Below, in pieces: positions 1 through 5,626 of a DNA stretch of 6,619 bases (positions are counted from its first letter, which is position 1; each line of letters opens with the position of its first letter). The notes beneath the pieces were generated by a model. The model worked only from the letters and a program-made list of their open reading frames with translations, was not told where the DNA came from and did not search any database. The DNA comes from an uncultured Clostridia bacterium (GTDB lineage Bacteria > Bacillota > Clostridia > Christensenellales > Borkfalkiaceae), in the NCBI GenBank assembly GCA_944372565.1, contig CALVZR010000078.1, forward strand, positions 1 to 6,619. Reading direction: 5' to 3'. Both the position numbers and the translations under genes were made by a program.

Positions 1-380
1 AGGTGTCGTTCGTCGGAAAAATCGCAGGTGTGCACTTTGGAATAGGAAAGACGGCGGTTTCCGAAACGGTCGAAGAGGGCGAAGGAGTTGCGGGGTGCGG
101 CGGGGTATTGCTCCAGAAAGGTAACGCCGATCGCCATATTCAGTTCTTTCGCGAGAGAGCCGAACGCGCGGAGAAACGCTCCGTCGGCGGGAAGGGCGTC
201 CTTCATCCGGTCGGCAGGGCGGGAAGCGATGCGATAGCCGTTACTCCACATTTCGGGAAATAAGGCGATGTCCGCGCCGCCTTCGCGCGCCTTTTTGCAC
301 GCCTCCGCGCCCTTATGCAGGTTTTGCTCCGCCGTGGGGAGGGGAGCGATCTGCAGCAAGGCGATCTTTAAAAAATGCAT
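1..380 (-). CDS. Carbon-nitrogen hydrolase (nitrilase superfamily), N-terminal part, cut by window edge
   Basis: The 126 visible residues begin MHFLKIALLQIAP and carry two of the three catalytic residues of the nitrilase superfamily: Glu43 in LFPEMW and Lys115 in YSKVHTCDF. The catalytic Cys, expected some 30-40 residues further on, lies beyond the left edge. Family members hydrolyse or condense C-N bonds of amides and nitriles (omega-amidase, N-carbamoylputrescine amidohydrolase, beta-ureidopropionase and similar) in the cytoplasm. The substrate cannot be told from this part, so no symbol is given. The start is at 378-380, preceded by AAAGGAG ending 9 nt upstream (390-396). The gene lies 69 bp downstream of the CGGC-domain gene on the same strand and may be read from the same transcript, although a hairpin lies between them (417-441). 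Family assignment is firm; exact function is open. Confidence 0.87.
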   Translation of the reverse strand, partial: MHFLKIALLQIAPLPTAEQNLHKGAEACKKAREGGADIALFPEMWSNGYRIASRPADRMKDALPADGAFLRAFGSLAKELNMAIGVTFLEQYPAAPRNSFALFDRFGNRRLSYSKVHTCDFSDERH

Positions 381-416
381 TTTCGTTTGCTCCTTTTTTC
401 AGGTGGAAAGAAAATG

Positions 417-441
417 CGGGTGAAAAAGAAATTTTCACCCG
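417..441 (-). terminator. Perfect 10-bp hairpin between the CGGC-domain gene and the hydrolase gene; weak terminator or processing site
   Basis: CGGGTGAAAA (417-426) and its exact complement TTTTCACCCG (432-441) flank a 5-nt loop, just after the stop codon at 450. On the minus strand the stem is followed by CATTTTCTTTCC, a U-rich but interrupted tract, so termination would be partial at best. The start of the stem word also occurs inside the last codons of the upstream gene (470-479). Confidence 0.35.
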
Positions 442-449
442 GCAGGTTT

Positions 450-782
450 TTAATGCGTATAATCGAGAATTTTCACCCGATCGCCCAAATCGTTTTCGAT
501 CACCTGTTTCATCTTGGCGGCGAACGGGCAGGGATAGCCGATGGGCGTGCCTTTTTGAATACAGCTTGCAAAGGCGATGGTGTCCGCGCCGCGGCGGACG
601 AGTTCCCTCGCGCGGAGAACGGCCTTTTTTGCGGGGCAGCCTCCGCAGTTGATAAAACCGATGATTTCGATTTCTTCCTTTACGTCCTGAAACATTCCCG
701 TGCGGTTTTGTATCGCGCGGAAATCTCCCGTACCGGGACAAAAGTCCTCTGTCTGCATACAGCGGATAACGCCTACTTTCAT
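450..782 (-). CDS. CGGC domain-containing protein (putative metal-binding, 110 aa)
   Basis: The protein is 110 residues, the usual size for a stand-alone CGGC domain. It begins MKVGVIRCMQ and carries the family's signature CGGC at residues 46-49 (INCGGCP), with further cysteines at 8, 15, 74 and 85. These residues are thought to bind metal; the biochemical role of the family is not established. I chose the start at 780-782 because AAGGAG (789-794) sits 6 nt upstream and the family begins with this MKVGVIRC strand; the reading frame stays open to 839, but that stretch is AT-rich and does not look coding. There is no signal peptide or membrane segment, so it is probably cytoplasmic. It lies between an AT-rich orphan gene and a nitrilase-family gene on the same strand; co-transcription with the latter is possible but unproven. 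Confidence 0.87.
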   Translation of the reverse strand: MKVGVIRCMQTEDFCPGTGDFRAIQNRTGMFQDVKEEIEIIGFINCGGCPAKKAVLRARELVRRGADTIAFASCIQKGTPIGYPCPFAAKMKQVIENDLGDRVKILDYTH

Positions 783-788
783 AAAAAA

Positions 789-794
789 CTCCTT
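789..794 (-). promoter_or_regulatory. Shine-Dalgarno site deciding the CGGC-protein start
   Basis: AAGGAG on the minus strand, 6 nt before the ATG at 780-782. It supports this start over the longer open frame reaching 839. Confidence 0.75.
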
Positions 795-866
795 ATAAAT
801 AATGATATGGCATAAAATTACAAAAGGTCTTAAAAACATCCGGTTTCAGATGCCGAAATTAAAATT

Positions 867-1271
867 TTAATTTTGCGGTTTTAGATAATATAATCTGCCG
901 AAGTGCCGCTTTTTATCGGGAGGGTATTTATATTCGTTCTCTTTTCCCAGATAAAATATATCAGAAAACAAACACCCGTTGCGGATTACTAAAATATTAT
1001 CCTTATTCCCTATTGCACATAAATTTTTATAAATTTCATCTTTCATCGGATGCCAATGCAATAATTGCTCAGACTCCCACCAATGCTTTTTATTCCTGTT
1101 TACCGAGATGTATCCTTCGTTTTGATCGCAAAAGGCATAAATCCAAAAATCTTTAAAGCTCCAAAAAATACAATCGTCCAGAAATTCAATTTTCCCCGTT
1201 AAGTCTCCGTTCTCAATCAACATTTTATACAAATCATATGTTGTATGTGGAACGATCATTTTTTCCGGCAT
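867..1271 (-). CDS. AT-rich hypothetical protein of unknown function (134 aa)
   Basis: I do not recognise this family. The product is 134 residues, begins MPEKMIVPHTTYDLYKM, and is rich in aromatic residues (SFKDFWIYAF at about 38-47, HWWESEQLLHWHP at 63-75). It has near-equal acidic and basic residues, no signal peptide and no membrane helix. The pattern suggests a small soluble globular protein. The start at 1269-1271 is supported by GAGGA (1281-1285) 9 nt upstream; a second Met four codons on (1257-1259) is less well placed. Base composition is unlike its neighbours: 961-1020 contains 21 G or C of 60, against 38 of 60 inside metH at 2941-3000. This suggests recent acquisition. Compact, aromatic-rich orphan proteins of this sort include toxin-immunity proteins, but no toxin partner is visible, so that is only a possibility. 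Confidence 0.65.
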   Translation of the reverse strand: MPEKMIVPHTTYDLYKMLIENGDLTGKIEFLDDCIFWSFKDFWIYAFCDQNEGYISVNRNKKHWWESEQLLHWHPMKDEIYKNLCAIGNKDNILVIRNGCLFSDIFYLGKENEYKYPPDKKRHFGRLYYLKPQN

Positions 1272-1433
1272 TACTTTAATTCCTCGCTGGCATTGTAGAG
1301 TTTCAATATCGTGCGGGCGAAGAATAAAACAAAATCCTCCCGCCGCGCGGAAATACCCGTACGGAAAGTATCCGCAGGAAAAACGCCGCGTTTCCTGTTC
1401 GCTCTGCCCCCTTGCGGCGGCTGATTTTTGCTG

Positions 1434-1467
1434 AAAAAAACGCGGCGGCTTTTCCCGAACGTTTTTT
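1434..1467 (-). terminator. Probable Rho-independent terminator of the metF-metH operon
   Basis: On the minus strand, 11 nt after the metH stop, AAAAAACG (1460-1467) pairs with CGTTTTTT at the distal side (1435-1442). Between them lies an inner CGG/CCG stem, and the whole ends in seven T residues (1434-1440). The A-tract, short GC core and U-tract are typical of an intrinsic terminator, although the GC core is small and has a two-base bulge. Confidence 0.5.
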
Positions 1468-1477
1468 GAAAAACGCC

Positions 1478-4105
1478 TTAATTGAGCTTTTTTAAATCGA
1501 GCGGTTCGCCGCCGAACACGTGCTTTGCAATCTTCACGTCGGCGTTGGCGTCCTTGCAGTAATAATGCGCGCCGATGGAGCGGGCGTATTCCTCGTTGAG
1601 CACCGCGCCCCCCACCATCACGGTGCAGAACGGACATTCTTCGCGCAGCCGCCGCACGGTCGTTTCCATATTGGGTACGGTGGTGGTCATCAGCGCGGAA
1701 AGCCCGCACAGTCTGGCTTTTTTCTCCTTCACTGCCGCCACCACCGTTTCGGGATCCACGTTTTTGCCCAGGTCCGCGATTTCATAGCCGTAATTTTCCA
1801 GAACGGTTTTGGCGATGTTCTTGCCGATATCGTGCACGTCGCCCTTCACGGTGGCGAACACCACCGTGCCCTTGCTTTCCGCCGCGCGGGAAAAACGCTT
1901 TTTCACCTCTGCAAAACAGTTGTTCGCGCTCTCCGCCGCCGCCATGAGCTGGGGCAGGAAAATCGTGCCCGTTTCGTAAAGATCGCCCACTTCGTTGAGC
2001 GCGGGGATGAGGATGCCGTCGATGAGAAAGAGCGGATCCGCGCCGCCGTCCAGAAGGGCGGCGGCAGCCGCGCGGGCGGTGGGCAGTCCCTTTATGATGA
2101 GGTGTTTCAAAGTTTCTTCCGCGCTTTTTCCCCGATCTTCCGCGGCGGAAGAAACGGGGGCGCTGCCGGAAAAAGTATTCGCCGTTGCGTCCGTTTTGCG
2201 CCCGTCCGCAGCGGGGGACGAAGAATTATCAGTGCGCCGCCCGTCCGCAGAGGAAAGCGCAGGATTGTCCGTGCGCCGCGTATTCGTTTGCAGCGTTTTC
2301 TCCGCCGCGCCGCGCCCATCTCCCGCGCCGCCGGACGCGGAAGAATTTCCTCCCGCGGGGACAGGCGCGCCCGCAGGGGCGGAGGCGCTTTGCGCGGCCG
2401 ATGTGTGCGCGGGAAGTTCCGCATATTTTTCGGTGTAGCGCGCGCAATTTTTATCCCGCCCGGTGAGTACGTCGAACGCGTCGATGATCTGCATATTTTC
2501 CGCGACGTTGGGATTTAAAATGGGCAGATCGAGCCCCGCCCACAGCGCGCCGTTCAAAAACGCGGCGTTTACGATCTTTCTTTGCGGCAGACCGAAGGAA
2601 ACGTTGCTCACGCCGAGCACGGTTTTCACGTTGTGCCGCCGCTTGATCTCCCGCAGGGCTTCGAGCGTTTCCGCCGCCTGCCCCTGTTCCGCGCCCGCGG
2701 TAAGGGTAAGGCAGTCGATAAATACGTCCGTTTCCGGAATACCGTATTCTTTTGCCCGCGCGATGATCTTTTCGGCAATCTCCAGCCGCCCCGCCGCCGT
2801 TTTGGGCACGCCCCGCCCGTCCACGGTGAGCCCTACCACCGCCGCGCCGTATTTTTTGGCGAGGGGCAGGAGGGCGCGAAGCGAAGATTCCTCCCCGCTC
2901 ACCGAATTGAGCACCGCCTTGCCGCAGTAGGCGCGGAGCGCCCGTTCGGCCGCGGCGGGGGAGGAGGTATCGATCTGCAAAGGGAGATCGCTCACCTTTT
3001 GCAAAAGGTTTACGAGATGTTCGAGCGCGGCGGGCTCGTCGATATCGGGAAGGCCGGCGTTCACGTCGAGAATGGCGGCGCCCGCCTCCGCCTGTTCGGC
3101 GGCCTGGCGCACGATATAGTCGTCGTCGCCCGTGCGGAGCGCCTCCTTCATCGCCTTCTTGCCCGTGGGGTTGATGCGCTCGCCGATGACCTTCACGCCG
3201 TCGATCGTTACCGTCTTTTTCGCGGAGCACACCGCGGAGTACGGTTTGAAAATCGGGGGGACGTATGCGGTTTTATCTGCCAGAGCGCGCAGTTTTCCGA
3301 TATATTCGGGCGTGGTGCCGCAGCACCCGCCCACGATCGTCACGCCGAGCGCGAGGAATTTTTCGTACCACGCGGCGAAATCTTCCGCGCCTACCGAATA
3401 GCGAGAATGCGCGTCGGGCAGTCCCGCGTTCGCCTGCACGAGCACGGGCTTTTGCGTGAGCGCGGCAAGTTTCCGAACGATGGGGAAGAGTTTGTCCGGG
3501 CCGAGCGAACAGTTCACGCCGACGGCGTCTGCAAAGGGCGAGGCGACGAGCGCGAAGGTTTCCGCGTCGCACCCCGTGAAGGTGCGCCCGTTTTCAAAAA
3601 ACGTCATGGAGGCGAGCACGGGGAGATCGCAGTTTTCGCGCGCCGCCAGAAGGGCGGCGCGCAGTTCGGCGATATCCGAAAAGGTTTCCAGCAGAACGAC
3701 GTCCGCCCCCTCTTGGGCGCCCGCCCGCACCGCGCGCGCGTAAATATCGTAAATTTCTGCAAAGGACGCGCCGCCGATCGGTTCGCAAAGTCTGCCCGTG
3801 GGGCCTAAATCGAGCGCGACGAATTTTCCCTTGGCTTCCCGCTTTGCGAGGCGCACGCCCGCGCGGAGGAGGGAATCCGCCTCTTCGCCCGCCTTGGCGG
3901 CGTTCGCGCCGAAGGTGTTCGCGCTGATGACGTCCGCCCCCGCGCGCACGTAGGCGCGGTGGATTTCCGCCACCGTTTCGGACTCGGTGAGGTTAAGCCG
4001 TTCGGGAACGACGCCCGCTTTCACGCCCCGCTGTTGGAGCAGCGTGCCGAACGCGCCGTCGAACACGACGACGCGATTTTGCAGAAAACGTGAAAAATCG
4101 CTCAT
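1478..4105 (-). CDS. metH: Cobalamin-dependent methionine synthase without reactivation domain, with a repeat-bearing linker
   Basis: It transfers the methyl group of 5-methyl-THF, via cobalamin, to homocysteine to make methionine in the cytoplasm. Domains in order: homocysteine-binding barrel (about 1-285) with the three zinc cysteines Cys199 (VNCS) and Cys261-Cys262 (GGCCGTTP); pterin-binding barrel (about 300-550) with IGERINPTGKK at 307-317 and DVNAG at 347-351; a long Ala/Ser/Gly-rich linker (about 565-660); the helical cobalamin cap (about 661-745); and the cobalamin domain with DVHDIGKN at 756-763, where His758 is the expected cobalt ligand. It ends at residue 875 without the AdoMet-binding reactivation domain of the roughly 1,200-residue E. 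coli enzyme, as in other short bacterial forms. The linker makes it longer than usual for that form. The start ATG overlaps the metF stop (ATGA, 4102-4105), with GAGGTG 5 nt upstream (4111-4116), implying translational coupling. Confidence 0.97.
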   Translation of the reverse strand: MSDFSRFLQNRVVVFDGAFGTLLQQRGVKAGVVPERLNLTESETVAEIHRAYVRAGADVISANTFGANAAKAGEEADSLLRAGVRLAKREAKGKFVALDLGPTGRLCEPIGGASFAEIYDIYARAVRAGAQEGADVVLLETFSDIAELRAALLAARENCDLPVLASMTFFENGRTFTGCDAETFALVASPFADAVGVNCSLGPDKLFPIVRKLAALTQKPVLVQANAGLPDAHSRYSVGAEDFAAWYEKFLALGVTIVGGCCGTTPEYIGKLRALADKTAYVPPIFKPYSAVCSAKKTVTIDGVKVIGERINPTGKKAMKEALRTGDDDYIVRQAAEQAEAGAAILDVNAGLPDIDEPAALEHLVNLLQKVSDLPLQIDTSSPAAAERALRAYCGKAVLNSVSGEESSLRALLPLAKKYGAAVVGLTVDGRGVPKTAAGRLEIAEKIIARAKEYGIPETDVFIDCLTLTAGAEQGQAAETLEALREIKRRHNVKTVLGVSNVSFGLPQRKIVNAAFLNGALWAGLDLPILNPNVAENMQIIDAFDVLTGRDKNCARYTEKYAELPAHTSAAQSASAPAGAPVPAGGNSSASGGAGDGRGAAEKTLQTNTRRTDNPALSSADGRRTDNSSSPAADGRKTDATANTFSGSAPVSSAAEDRGKSAEETLKHLIIKGLPTARAAAAALLDGGADPLFLIDGILIPALNEVGDLYETGTIFLPQLMAAAESANNCFAEVKKRFSRAAESKGTVVFATVKGDVHDIGKNIAKTVLENYGYEIADLGKNVDPETVVAAVKEKKARLCGLSALMTTTVPNMETTVRRLREECPFCTVMVGGAVLNEEYARSIGAHYYCKDANADVKIAKHVFGGEPLDLKKLN
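2162..2278 (-). repeat. Three 39-bp (13-residue) tandem repeats within the MetH linker
   Basis: Residues 610-622, 623-635 and 636-648 of MetH read RRTDNPALSSADG, RRTDNSSSPAADG and RKTDATANTFSGS. The first two units (2240-2278 and 2201-2239) also share DNA: CCCGTCCGCAG begins both, exactly 39 bp apart, and both end in TGCGCCG on the plus strand. The third (2162-2200) is diverged, keeping mainly the R(R/K)TD end. The region is low-complexity and probably disordered, lying between the pterin barrel and the cobalamin cap. Confidence 0.8.
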
Positions 4106-4986
4106 CTGGGCACCTCTTTATTCACGCCCGCGAGCATAGAGGAAACGTTTTCGGTGATTTTGCGCGCCACGTAGGCGTTGTTCATCACGTACAGGTGCAC
4201 GCCGTCCGTGCCCGCGGCGAGCAGATCCGCGATCTGGTCCGTGGCGTAGGCGATGCCCGCTTCCATCAGAGAATCGGGGTCGTCGTAAAATCTCGCGATC
4301 ATGCGGGAGATCTTGTTGGGGATCTTCGCGCCCGAAAGGCTGATGATGCGATCTACATGGCTCTTTTTCACGAGGGGCATCACGCCCGCCTGCACGGGCA
4401 CGTTCACGCCTGCTTTTTTCAGTTTTTCGAGATAGGAAAGGAAATCCTCGTTATCGAAAAAGAGCTGGGAATTGAGGTGGGTCACGCCCGCGTCCACCTT
4501 GATTTTCAGATGTTCGATGTCCTCTTCGAGGGTGGCGCTTTCGGGGTGGCCTTCGGGATAGCAAGCGCCGCCGATATCGAAATCGGGGGCGCGCTCCGCG
4601 ATGAATTTCACGAGGTCGCTCGCGTGGGTGAAATCGGGGGAGAGCGCCGCGCCCGCGATCCTGTCCCCGCGCAGGGCGAGCACGTTATCCACGCCCGCGG
4701 CGGAAAGCGAGGCGAGCGTTTTTTCCACGTCCTCCGCGCGGGAATTGCCGCAGGTAACGTGCGCGAGCGGCTCCACGCCGTATTTTTTGAGCATCCCGGC
4801 GATCTCCGCCGTTCTCGAATTGCCCGAACCGCCCGCGCTGCACGTAACGGAAATATAATCGGGCGAAAGGTCCGCCAGGGCGGAAACGGTGTTTTCGATG
4901 CCCGAAAGGTCGGCGGTGGGTTTTGGCGGAAAGATCTCGAAGGAAAAGACGGATTTTTTCTCCCGGAAGAGGTTGGAAATTTTCAT
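4102..4986 (-). CDS. metF: 5,10-methylenetetrahydrofolate reductase
   Basis: This flavoenzyme reduces 5,10-methylene-THF to 5-methyl-THF, the methyl donor for MetH encoded immediately downstream. The 294-residue length matches bacterial MetF. Visible family features are FSFEIFPPK at 14-22, where Glu17 corresponds to the catalytic Glu28 of the E. coli enzyme; SVTCSAGGSG at 46-55; LALRGD at 103-108, with Asp108 at the flavin-tuning position of E. coli Asp120; GGACYPEGHPES at 139-150; and NSQLFFD at 172-178, with Gln174 at the folate-contacting position. The start at 4984-4986 has GGAG (4997-5000) 10 nt upstream. It is the first gene of the operon; an extended -10 promoter lies at 5049-5077 and gives a leader of about 56 nt containing a hairpin. 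The stop overlaps the metH start. Confidence 0.97.
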   Translation of the reverse strand: MKISNLFREKKSVFSFEIFPPKPTADLSGIENTVSALADLSPDYISVTCSAGGSGNSRTAEIAGMLKKYGVEPLAHVTCGNSRAEDVEKTLASLSAAGVDNVLALRGDRIAGAALSPDFTHASDLVKFIAERAPDFDIGGACYPEGHPESATLEEDIEHLKIKVDAGVTHLNSQLFFDNEDFLSYLEKLKKAGVNVPVQAGVMPLVKKSHVDRIISLSGAKIPNKISRMIARFYDDPDSLMEAGIAYATDQIADLLAAGTDGVHLYVMNNAYVARKITENVSSMLAGVNKEVPR

Positions 4987-5005
4987 TTTTTTCTTTCTCC
5001 ATAGG

Positions 5006-5036
5006 GCGGCGGGGCGGAAAAGACCGCGTTTGCCGC
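5006..5036 (-). promoter_or_regulatory. Two-tier hairpin in the metF 5' leader
   Basis: GCGGC (5006-5010) pairs with GCCGC (5032-5036), and inside it GCGG (5014-5017) pairs with CCGC (5024-5027) across a 6-nt loop, with a small internal loop between the stems. It occupies most of the short metF leader and ends 5 nt before the Shine-Dalgarno GGAG. No U-tract follows, so it is not a terminator. It could stabilise the mRNA or modulate ribosome access; no known riboswitch fits in so short a leader. Confidence 0.4.
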
Positions 5037-5048
5037 ATAATTTAAAAC

Positions 5049-5077
5049 ATTATAACACATTTTGCCGAAAAATCCAA
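5049..5077 (-). promoter_or_regulatory. Promoter of the metF-metH operon (extended -10)
   Basis: On the minus strand, TATAAT (5049-5054) is a perfect -10, and TGT immediately before it gives an extended -10 (TGTTATAAT). TTGGAT (5072-5077) is a weak -35 at a 17-bp spacing. The predicted transcription start is near 5042, about 56 nt before the metF ATG. Confidence 0.7.
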
Positions 5078-5087
5078 ACATACGCGG

Positions 5088-5116
5088 AAAAAAGCCGCAA
5101 AAGCGGGGCGTTTTTT
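5088..5116. other. A6-hairpin-T6 element between the divergent promoters
   Basis: CCGC (5095-5098) and GCGG (5103-5106) form a 4-bp stem around AAAA, flanked outside by A6 (5088-5093) and T6 (5111-5116). It resembles a weak bidirectional intrinsic terminator. Lying upstream of the metF promoter and of the plus-strand regulatory array, it could insulate the two divergent units. The stem is short, so this is tentative. Confidence 0.3.
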
Positions 5117-5121
5117 CTCCG

Positions 5122-5165
5122 TTTACAAAATTTTAACAATACTTTTACGAAACCTTTACCGAAAA
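5122..5165 (+). promoter_or_regulatory. Four 11-bp-phased TT(T/A)AC repeats, candidate PhoP/PhoB-type operator
   Basis: Hexamers TTTACA (5122), TTAACA (5133), TTTACG (5144) and TTTACC (5155) recur at exactly 11 bp, each followed by a 5-nt A-rich spacer. This is the known layout of Gram-positive PhoP boxes (TT(A/T/C)ACA hexamers about 5 bp apart, four copies, roughly -60 to -20 of activated promoters). With the -10 at 5168-5173 and a start near 5180, the array spans about -58 to -20. Which regulator binds it is an inference. Confidence 0.6.
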
Positions 5166-5173
5166 AAGATAAT
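5144..5173 (+). promoter_or_regulatory. Promoter of the small membrane-protein gene
   Basis: GATAAT (5168-5173, 5 of 6 to TATAAT) is the best -10, with TTTACG (5144-5149) as a partial -35 at 18 bp, itself the third hexamer of the operator array. An alternative -10, TAGAAT at 5192-5197, has no -35 and places the array further upstream. Confidence 0.5.
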
Positions 5174-5212
5174 TCGGCAACATTGCGGGGGTAGAATAAG
5201 GGCGTAAAAAAC

Positions 5213-5220
5213 AAGGAGGA
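5213..5220 (+). promoter_or_regulatory. Strong Shine-Dalgarno site of the small membrane-protein gene
   Basis: AAGGAGGA matches the 16S rRNA anti-Shine-Dalgarno almost perfectly and ends 7 nt before the ATG at 5228. It is the strongest such site in the window and suggests high expression when transcribed. Confidence 0.8.
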
Positions 5221-5227
5221 TTGAAAA

Positions 5228-5572
5228 ATGAAAGACATTCAGAATTATGTGGAAAAGATCCGCGGCAATTATGCGGAAAAGAAAGCGGATAAGCTGGAAG
5301 AACTCCGCGCGCTCGATAAAAAGGCGCGCCGCCCGGCGAAGATTTTCGCTTACGTGTTCGGCACGGCCGGGGCGCTGGTGCTCGGCGTGGGAATGTGCCT
5401 GGCGATGAAGGTCATCGGCGATCTGTTCGCGCTCGGCGTCGTCGTGGGGGTGGTCGGCATCGCCATGGTTTCGCTCACGCCCCTTCTCTACGGCGCGATC
5501 TTGAAACGCGGCAAACGCAAATACGCGGAGCGGGTGATTTCGCTCAGCGACGAAATTTTACACAAGGCATAA
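5228..5572 (+). CDS. Small two-helix membrane protein (family sometimes labelled dihydropteridine reductase)
   Basis: The 114-residue product has a charged, helix-prone N-terminal segment (about 1-36, MKDIQNYVEKIRGNYAEKKA onward), two hydrophobic helices (about 38-60 and 66-91, the first containing FGTAGALVLGVGMCLAMK), and a basic then mixed C-terminal tail from about 93 on. The short turn between the helices and the charged flanks suggest a helical hairpin in the cytoplasmic membrane with both ends in the cytoplasm. From memory, close homologues in Clostridia with the same ELRALDKK and GMCLAMKVIGDL segments are often automatically labelled dihydropteridine reductase. I see no nucleotide-binding glycine motif or other enzyme signature, so I do not adopt that label. 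The gene is single, divergent from metF, has a strong ribosome site, and has a PhoP-like operator upstream. Two hairpins follow it. Function unknown. Confidence 0.9.
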   Translation: MKDIQNYVEKIRGNYAEKKADKLEELRALDKKARRPAKIFAYVFGTAGALVLGVGMCLAMKVIGDLFALGVVVGVVGIAMVSLTPLLYGAILKRGKRKYAERVISLSDEILHKA

Positions 5573-5585
5573 AAGCAAAACGAAG

Positions 5586-5626
5586 GGCGGCGGGGCGCGG
5601 AAACGCGCCCCGCCGCCTGTTTTAAG
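5586..5626 (+). terminator. Strong GC hairpin after the membrane-protein gene
   Basis: A perfect 14-bp stem (5586-5599 with 5604-5617) closes a GAAA tetraloop and begins 13 bp after the stop codon. It is followed on the plus strand by TGTTTTAAG, a short U-tract. On the minus strand the stem is followed by CTTCGTTTTGCTTTT, so it may also stop readthrough from the convergent regulator gene. Confidence 0.75.

Noticed and set aside
795..826. TTGTAA with TATTTA at 16 bp as a promoter for the CGGC gene.
   Set aside because: The -10 would abut the Shine-Dalgarno, so transcription would start inside or after it.
783..839. N-terminal extension of the CGGC protein to an upstream Met at 839.
   Set aside because: The extra 19 codons cover AT-rich DNA containing the AAGGAG ribosome site, and the family begins at MKVGVIRC.
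1292..1297. TACAAT on the minus strand as a -10 for the AT-rich gene.
   Set aside because: No acceptable -35 at 16-18 bp, and the predicted start would leave almost no leader before the ribosome site.
1272..1709. Extension of the AT-rich gene back to 1709, overlapping metH.
   Set aside because: The added stretch runs through the metH terminator and antisense-like Arg-rich sequence; the start at 1271 has a good ribosome site and matches the composition change.
1520..3808. Long open frames on the plus strand antisense to metH and others overlapping it on both strands.
   Set aside because: They are antisense or out-of-frame shadows in GC-rich coding DNA; their proteins are Arg/Gly/Ala-rich without recognisable motifs, while the metH frame has all family motifs.
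4987..5227. SAM-I riboswitch, T-box or cobalamin riboswitch upstream of metF.
   Set aside because: The leader is about 56 nt and I see none of the conserved multi-helix architecture; the rest of the gap is promoter and operator sequence for the divergent gene.
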